DNA from: Lentisphaeria bacterium | GTDB lineage: Bacteria > Verrucomicrobiota > Lentisphaeria > Victivallales > Victivallaceae | Direction: 5' to 3' | Length of the DNA stretch: 37,299 nt | NCBI GenBank assembly: GCA_017450705.1 | Contig: JAFSTC010000097.1 | Span: 1 to 37,299 of the forward strand | Part shown: one piece after another, positions 33,348-37,299 of the stretch | Position numbering within the stretch: position 1 is the first letter of the stretch | How the letters are laid out: every line of letters starts with the position of its first letter | Notes under the pieces: generated by a model | Seen by the model: only the letters and a program-made list of their open reading frames with translations | Told to the model about the DNA's origin: nothing | Databases searched by the model: none | Program-made: the position numbers and the translations under genes

Positions 33348-34646
33348 ATGAAAAACAAAATTGCTCTCGCCCTGCTCTGCCTGGCGACCACGGTTTCGGC
33401 GGCTCCGGCCCGCAGACCGGTCAATTACGATCCGGCGAAAATCGGCCCCTATACGCTGGAAGACCCGCTGACTTTCCTTTCGGGGAAAAAGATGACTTCT
33501 CCGGAACAATGGCGGGCCCGGCGCAGGGAAATTCTGGACATCTTCGCTCGGGAGATGTATGGGCAGGAGCCGCCCGCGCCCGAATGCATAAAAATAGAGC
33601 TCATCGAGGAAAAGGAAGGCGCCCTGGCGGGCTTCGCGGTCCGTTCCCAGTACCGGATGTGGTTCAAGGCCGACAAAAGCGGTCCGTGTCTGGATTTTCT
33701 GGTCCTGCGGCCCCGCTTCGGCGCGGAAAAGGCCCGGCCCGTGATCTTTCTCAACTACGGCGGCAATCACAAACTGATCCCCGACAGAGAGGTGATCATC
33801 CCCGAAGGCATGTGGTCCCACGCCCAAGGACATCAGGTCTCGAAACAGCGGGGCACGCAATGCGACCCCAACCGCAAAACCGTCCTCCCCGTCGGCATGC
33901 TGCTGAGCTCCGGATTCGCCGTCATCAGCTGCTGTTACTGTCAGGTCTCCCCCGACCCCCTGCACACCGAAGGGGATCCCCGCTTCCGTCAGGAGCCCTT
34001 CGCCTACACGGGCGTTTTCGAACTGTGGGGCAAACGGGACGAGTCCCGCACCGACAACATCACCTCCCTGGGCGCTTGGGCCTGGGCCCTTTGCCGCGGA
34101 CTGGATCTGGCGGAAAACATTCCCCAACTGGACGCGAAACACGCCGTCGTGACCGGTTACTCCCGTCTGGGCAAGGCCGCATTGCTGGCCGCCGCCCGCG
34201 ACGAACGGTTCGACGCCTGCGTCGCAATACAGTGCGGCGGCGGAGGCGCGGCTCTTGCCAAACGGGATTTCGGAGAAAACATCGCCACCGAAACCAGAAT
34301 GTTCCGGCACTGGTATTGCAAAGCCTATGACAAATACGCGGTGAATCCCGCGAAACTGCTGACCTTCGACCAGCATCTGCTGCTGGCCGCCGTGGCGCCG
34401 CGGAAACTGCTCGTTGCCGGATTCGATGACCCGTGGTTCGACACAGAAGGCGAGTTCCTCGCCTGTAGAGCCGCTTCGCCCGCCTGGGAATTTCTCGGCA
34501 GGCCGGGCCTGCCGCAGGTCTCCTTCCCCGCCGATTTCGACACCTCCGCCGTCGGCCCTTTCCTCGGCTACTACCGCCGCAGTCAGGGCCACGGCATCGC
34601 CTCTTTCGACTGGCTCCGCCTGATCCGCTTTGCCGGGGAGGAATAA
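33348..34646 (+). CDS. Secreted glucuronoyl esterase-like protein (CE15)
   Basis: The 432-residue protein has a signal peptide KIALALLCLATTVSAAPA. It is an alpha/beta-hydrolase: the nucleophile Ser272 sits in VVTGYSRLGKAAL, matching the G-x-S-R-x-G-K motif of CE15, and the catalytic His415 sits in SQGHGIASFDW. The preceding SLGAWAWALCRGLDL helix is also typical. CE15 enzymes cleave ester bonds between lignin alcohols and 4-O-methyl-glucuronic acid of xylan. The chosen ATG precedes the signal peptide; a longer frame overlaps the previous gene. It closes the seven-gene locus 2 operon, and its chemistry is the best clue that the locus targets uronic-acid-bearing xylan. The activity is predicted only. 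Confidence 0.88.
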   Translation: MKNKIALALLCLATTVSAAPARRPVNYDPAKIGPYTLEDPLTFLSGKKMTSPEQWRARRREILDIFAREMYGQEPPAPECIKIELIEEKEGALAGFAVRSQYRMWFKADKSGPCLDFLVLRPRFGAEKARPVIFLNYGGNHKLIPDREVIIPEGMWSHAQGHQVSKQRGTQCDPNRKTVLPVGMLLSSGFAVISCCYCQVSPDPLHTEGDPRFRQEPFAYTGVFELWGKRDESRTDNITSLGAWAWALCRGLDLAENIPQLDAKHAVVTGYSRLGKAALLAAARDERFDACVAIQCGGGGAALAKRDFGENIATETRMFRHWYCKAYDKYAVNPAKLLTFDQHLLLAAVAPRKLLVAGFDDPWFDTEGEFLACRAASPAWEFLGRPGLPQVSFPADFDTSAVGPFLGYYRRSQGHGIASFDWLRLIRFAGEE

Positions 34647-34658
34647 ACCGGCAGGTTT

Positions 34659-34770
34659 TACGGATGGGTACGGAGATGCCCGCCCCTCTTTTTTAAGAAA
34701 ACCGGGGCGTTTTGTCGGACCTGTCGGACCTGTCGGCCCCCGGGGGCAGTCGGCCGAGGTTTCGGCCTTG
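34659..34770. repeat. Composite intergenic repeat with 63-bp direct-repeat half (left of higBA)
   Basis: Bases 34659-34721 are identical to 35481-35543 (TACGGATGGGTACGGAGATG, then CTCTTTTTTAAGAAAA and CGGGGCGTTTTGTCGGAC). CCTGTCGGA units, GGGGGCAGTCGG and CCGAGGTTTCGGCC follow. It lies between the convergent esterase and higA genes, and may also act as a terminator through its T-rich run. Confidence 0.85.
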
Positions 34771-34775
34771 AAAAC

Positions 34776-35096
34776 TCAGGCGTAGGCAGGAGCCGGTGTT
34801 TCGGTCCGGGGGCTGCACTCGGGAATGAAGCGCAGTTCAGCCTGCATGGCCTCATCGGCAGTCCGCAGATTGTAGAGGGTCTGCAGATTGAGCCAGAATT
34901 CCGGCCCGGTCCGGAAATACTTGCCCAGCCGGAACGCCGTGTCCGCGGTGATCTCCCTTTTGCCGCTGATGATCGCGCCGATCCTGTTGGCCGGGACCCT
35001 GATGTCCGTGGCCAATTTGTTCCGGCTGATCCCATAAGGCTTCAAAAACTCTTCCAGAAGGATCTCCCCCGGCGTCGGCATCGGAATCTTCGTCAT
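34776..35096 (-). CDS. higA: HigA-type antitoxin (XRE helix-turn-helix)
   Basis: This 106-residue protein is a type II antitoxin that binds its operator and neutralises the HigB toxin. The start PTPGEILLEEFLKPYGISRN is the family signature, followed by the XRE HTH (NKLATDIRVPANRIGAIISG, KREITADTAFRLGKYF) and GPEFWLNLQTLYNLR. It lies 12 bases behind higB, the toxin-first order typical of hig modules. The C-terminal tail is Pro/Ala-rich and runs towards the repeat. The helix-turn-helix probably recognises the TTACGTAA palindrome upstream of higB. Confidence 0.92.
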   Translation of the reverse strand: MTKIPMPTPGEILLEEFLKPYGISRNKLATDIRVPANRIGAIISGKREITADTAFRLGKYFRTGPEFWLNLQTLYNLRTADEAMQAELRFIPECSPRTETPAPAYA

Positions 35097-35108
35097 ATCA
35101 TCTCCTCC

Positions 35109-35384
35109 TTAATGGTAATCGACTATTTCAACATTTTCCGCCCCGTCCGACCACGTGAAGCAGATCCTGTACCTGTCGTTTATCCTGATACTGTACTGCC
35201 CCTCCCGGTCGCCATGGAGCGCCTCGAACCGGTTTCCCGGCGGCTCCCTCAGCGTTTCCGGCTTCACGGCCGCCGCGATCATCACAAGTTTTCGCAGAGC
35301 GACCTTTTCGATCCCGCGGAACCGTCTCACCGGACGCTGGTTGAATATCTCCTCCGTCTCCCGATCCCTGAAACTTTTTATCAT
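35109..35384 (-). CDS. higB: HigB-type mRNA interferase toxin (RelE fold)
   Basis: The 91-residue protein has the RelE-like HigB signature: IKSFRDRETEEIFNQ, IEKVALRKLVMIAAAV, NRFEALHGDREGQYSIRIND and RYRICFTW. HigB is a ribosome-dependent mRNA endonuclease that inhibits translation. The start has a GGAGGG ribosome binding site and an AT-rich promoter upstream. It is followed by higA. The module is small, bracketed by 63-bp perfect direct repeats, and has AT-richer control DNA than its neighbours, which fits horizontal acquisition. Confidence 0.92.
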   Translation of the reverse strand: MIKSFRDRETEEIFNQRPVRRFRGIEKVALRKLVMIAAAVKPETLREPPGNRFEALHGDREGQYSIRINDRYRICFTWSDGAENVEIVDYH

Positions 35385-35404
35385 ACGCCCTCCGTCTTAT
35401 GTTT

Positions 35405-35432
35405 AATATAATACGCGTTACGTAAAATTCAA
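35405..35432 (-). promoter_or_regulatory. higBA promoter with TTACGTAA palindrome
   Basis: On the minus strand TTGAAT (35432-35427), a 16-bp spacer and TATATT (35410-35405) lie 20 to 48 bases upstream of higB. The palindrome TTACGTAA (35418-35425) lies in the spacer, and a related CTTTACGAAAA half-site sits just upstream. This is a fitting autoregulatory operator for HigA. Confidence 0.65.
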
Positions 35433-35480
35433 GGCCTTTACGAAAATTTTCTCATCAGCGATCCGTATACTATCCGGGGG

Positions 35481-35624
35481 TACGGATGGGTACGGAGATG
35501 CCCGCCCCTCTTTTTTAAGAAAACCGGGGCGTTTTGTCGGACCCGTCGGCCCCGTCGGACCCGTCCGACCAAGGAGCAGCCGCCGCGACATACCGGTGCC
35601 GACGTTTCGGCCGGCCCGCCGTAA
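35481..35624. repeat. Composite intergenic repeat with 63-bp direct-repeat half (right of higBA)
   Basis: Bases 35481-35543 repeat 34659-34721 exactly. 9-mers CCCGTCGGC, CCCGTCGGA and CCCGTCCGA follow, then CAGCCGCCGCGACATACCGG and TGCCGACGTTTCGGCC. The last part is the same sequence as the junction of the 64-bp tandem units at 37122-37299. Confidence 0.85.
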
Positions 35625-35636
35625 AGCTGATATTCA

Positions 35637-35713
35637 TTTGAAAAAATGTTGTTTCGCGCTGCTTTTTCGTTTGAAAAAATGCATTAACTATCACTTTTTC
35701 GTTTGAAAAAATG
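35637..35713 (+). repeat. Three TTTGAAAAAATG iterons upstream of the AAA ATPase gene
   Basis: Exact copies start at 35637, 35670 and 35702, spaced 33 and 32 bases (about three helical turns). Copies 2 and 3 are preceded by TTTTTCG, giving a TTTTTC-GTTT-GAAAAA dyad. The third copy contains the TTGAAA of the promoter. A cooperative DNA-binding site is likely. Confidence 0.8.
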
Positions 35714-35731
35714 TATTTGCGAGCTTATATT
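35703..35731 (+). promoter_or_regulatory. Promoter of the AAA/DUF4143 ATPase gene
   Basis: TTGAAA (35703-35708), a 17-bp spacer and TATATT (35726-35731) precede the start by 27 bases. The -35 lies within the third iteron, so an iteron-binding protein would compete with RNA polymerase. Confidence 0.65.
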
Positions 35732-35757
35732 ACCCGCAGAAACGGGAGGATGCGGCA

Positions 35758-37062
35758 ATGAAACGAAAAGCGATGGAACAACTCCGCAACTGGAAAAACG
35801 CTCCGGGCCGCAAACCTTTGATCGTCCGGGGCGCGCGGCAGGTCGGCAAAACATGGCTGATGAAGGAATTCGGCAAGGAGAATTTCAGGGACACCGTGTA
35901 CGTCAATTTCGACAGCAATCCGGAGATGGCTTCCCTCTTCGACGGCCGACTGGATGTCCCGCGGCTGATCTCGGGACTGCAGATCTACGCCGGGAAAAAG
36001 ATCCTGCCGCGGGAAACGCTGCTGATCTTCGACGAGATCCAGGAGGTCCCCCGGGCGCTGAGCAGTCTGAAATATTTCTGCGAAGACGCGCCGGAATACG
36101 CCGTGATTTCCGCCGGTTCCATGCTGGGCGTCGCACTGCACGCGGGAACCGGATTTCCCGTGGGGAAGGTCGAATTTCTGGACCTTTATCCCCTGAGCTT
36201 CACCGAATTCCTTGAGGCCGCCGACGGCGGACAGCTCGCGGAACTGCTCCGGAACGCCGACTGGCCGCTCATCACCGCCTTCAAAAGCCGGTTTGCCGAG
36301 TTGCTGCGCTGCTATTACTTCATCGGCGGAATGCCCGAAGCCGTCAAAACCTTCATCGATGAAGACGATTTTTATGCCGTGCGAAAAGTTCAGGAGAACA
36401 TCCTGACGGCCTATGAACAGGACTTTTCCAAACACGCTCCGCCGGAAACCGTCGCGCGGATCCGCATGGTCTGGCAGTCGATCCCTTCGCAGCTGGCCAG
36501 GGAAAACCGCCGATTCGTCTACGGCGCCCTGCGCAGCGGCGCCCGGGCCAAAGACTTCGAACTGGCCATCCAGTGGCTCCGGGACTGCGGTCTGATCGAT
36601 CAGACGATCCGCCTTTCCAAACCCGCGCTGCCGCTGCCCGCCTACGCAACCGAGGGATTCAAAATGTTCGTTTCCGATGTCGGACTCCTCGGCGCCATGA
36701 GCGGCCTGGAGGCCGGAACTCTTCTTCAGGGCAACCGGCTGTTCACCGAGTTCAAAGGAGCCCTGACGGAACAGTATGTCGCCCAGCAGCTGCGGTCCGA
36801 ACTCGGGAAAAAAACTTTTTACTGGAGCGCCGAACGGGCGACCGCCGAAGTGGATTTTGTCTTTCAGGCCGGGATGGACATTTACCCCCTCGAGGTCAAG
36901 GCGGAGGAGAATCTCAAGGCCAAAAGCCTTCGGGTCTACGCCGACACATACCACCCCGGAAAGGTTTTCCGCACATCCATGTCGGATTTCAGGGAGGAAA
37001 GCCGGCTGATCAATCTGCCGCTGTACGCCCTTTCCCTGCTTCCCGGCTTCTGCCGGGAGTGA
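35758..37062 (+). CDS. AAA-family ATPase with DUF4143 and PD-(D/E)XK-like C-terminus
   Basis: The protein has 434 residues. Walker A is GARQVGKT (25-32) and Walker B is LLIFDEIQ (about 88-95). The DUF4143 region spans about 200-390. Near the end, Asp366 (AEVDFVF) with Glu379 and Lys381 (PLEVKAE) fit the D...ExK motif of PD-(D/E)XK nuclease folds. The family is widespread and repetitive in gut anaerobes, often variable between strains. Its role is unknown, with DNA or defence-related functions suspected from the fold. The ribosome binding site is GGGAGGATG. It stands alone beside the higBA island and intergenic repeats, which fits a mobile or variable region. Confidence 0.9.
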   Translation: MKRKAMEQLRNWKNAPGRKPLIVRGARQVGKTWLMKEFGKENFRDTVYVNFDSNPEMASLFDGRLDVPRLISGLQIYAGKKILPRETLLIFDEIQEVPRALSSLKYFCEDAPEYAVISAGSMLGVALHAGTGFPVGKVEFLDLYPLSFTEFLEAADGGQLAELLRNADWPLITAFKSRFAELLRCYYFIGGMPEAVKTFIDEDDFYAVRKVQENILTAYEQDFSKHAPPETVARIRMVWQSIPSQLARENRRFVYGALRSGARAKDFELAIQWLRDCGLIDQTIRLSKPALPLPAYATEGFKMFVSDVGLLGAMSGLEAGTLLQGNRLFTEFKGALTEQYVAQQLRSELGKKTFYWSAERATAEVDFVFQAGMDIYPLEVKAEENLKAKSLRVYADTYHPGKVFRTSMSDFREESRLINLPLYALSLLPGFCRE

Positions 37063-37077
37063 GTTTTCGCTCCCCGC

Positions 37078-37121
37078 AGGCCTGCCGGACCTGTCGGACC
37101 GAAGGGCAACGCGCCGTTACC
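37078..37121. repeat. 9-bp tandem module before the 64-bp array
   Basis: AGGCCTGCCGGACCTGTCGG then ACCGAAGGGCAACGCGCCGT. It is the same module order as at 34714 and 35535, directly leading into the 64-bp tandem array. Confidence 0.7.
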
Positions 37122-37299
37122 CCGGTGCCGACGTTTCGGCCGATCAAGGCGAGTCGTGAGCGCAGCGAGCAGCCGCCGCGACATACCGGTGCCGACGTTT
37201 CGCCCGATCAAGGCGAGTCGTGAGCGCAGCGAACAGCCGCCGCGACATACCGGTGCCGACGTTTCGCCCGATCAAGGCGAGTCGTGAGCGCAGCGAACA
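37122..37299. repeat. Tandem array of a 64-bp unit, at least 2.8 copies, cut by window end
   Basis: Units start at 37122, 37186 and 37250, each with CCGGTGCCGACGTTTCG, GATCAAGGCGAGTCGTGAGC and GCAGCGAACAGCCGCCGCGA. The third is cut at its 50th base. Units differ only at a few sites (for example GGCC/GCCC and GAGC/GAAC). The unit is not a multiple of three, so it is not a coding repeat. Confidence 0.9.

Larger units (their letters stand above)
35385..35757. other. 373-base gene-free gap between higB and the AAA ATPase gene
   Basis: Contents from left to right: higBA promoter and operator, the right 63-bp direct repeat with its 9-mer and 64-mer modules, and three TTTGAAAAAATG iterons leading into the ATPase promoter. 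I see no coding potential. Confidence 0.8.

Noticed and set aside
34659-35543. Insertion sequence or integron cassette carrying higBA
   Set aside because: Direct rather than inverted ends, no transposase or integrase, and the flanks belong to a wider non-coding repeat family.
35637-35713. Plasmid-type replication origin iterons
   Set aside because: No Rep gene, no DnaA boxes and all surrounding genes are chromosomal in character; the third copy is part of a promoter instead.
37122-37299. CRISPR array
   Set aside because: The 64-bp units are contiguous and nearly identical throughout; there are no unique spacers between short repeats and no cas genes.
1-37299. tRNA or rRNA genes
   Set aside because: No cloverleaf with GTTCGA-type T-loop in proper context and no rRNA-like conserved stretches seen on either strand; a covariance-model scan would be needed to exclude small RNAs.

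Overview
The window looks like a high-GC, Gram-negative chromosome segment from the PVC group, most likely Lentisphaerota (Victivallales-like, gut or rumen type). Four things point there. There are two pseudopilins of the DUF1559 type with the near-invariant segment [19 protein letters not shown]. There are two large secreted DUF4838 proteins. There is a hybrid GntR/LacI-type regulator next to glycan genes. There are many intergenic composite repeats. The assignment is inferred from gene content; no rRNA or other taxonomic marker is present.

Layout. 1-4569 (+): the 3' part of a secretin gene, a terminator, then an overlapping operon of cyclophilin (ppiB), a short CstA carrier and a WaaG-like LPS core glucosyltransferase. 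4768-8663 (-): glycan locus 1, left arm, with an AraC-type regulator, a DMT permease and an uncharacterised probable TIM-barrel glycosidase. 8864-12796 (+): glycan locus 1, right arm, a pseudopilin and a 1046-residue secreted DUF4838 protein with three tandem N-terminal domains. 12966-15564 (+): a fold-type-II PLP enzyme and an orphan OppC-type permease. 15695-20481 (-): a five-gene operon of formyltransferase, aroB, dprA, TPR protein and DUF4037 nucleotidyltransferase-like protein. 20639-23231 (-): a GT2 plus membrane GT39-like pair with a clear promoter. 23371-26477 (-): fucU, an AzgA-type purine permease and a membrane-anchored PstS-like protein. 26719-34646 (+): glycan locus 2, seven closely spaced genes (GntR/LacI regulator, WbsX/GH99-like protein, pseudopilin, small secreted lectin-like domain protein, DUF4838 protein carrying the same domain at its C-terminus, glucuronoyl esterase). 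34776-35384 (-): a higBA toxin-antitoxin pair bracketed by 63-bp perfect direct repeats. 35758-37062 (+): an AAA/DUF4143 ATPase preceded by three regularly spaced direct repeats. 37063-37299: a tandem array of a 64-bp unit running off the window.

How it fits together. Two loci share one design: a regulator, a DUF1559 pseudopilin and a secreted DUF4838 protein directly behind the pseudopilin. The secretin at the left edge belongs to the same general machinery class (type II secretion/type IV pilus-like). The CE15 esterase and the alpha-glucuronidase-like N-terminal domains of the DUF4838 proteins suggest that locus 2 acts on uronic-acid-bearing plant glycan such as glucuronoxylan. That is inference.

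The least explained signal is non-coding. A modular repeat family occupies all three convergent gene junctions and several other gaps. Two of its copies carry perfect 26-bp stems in opposite orientation. I found no transposase, integrase, CRISPR array, rRNA or tRNA.
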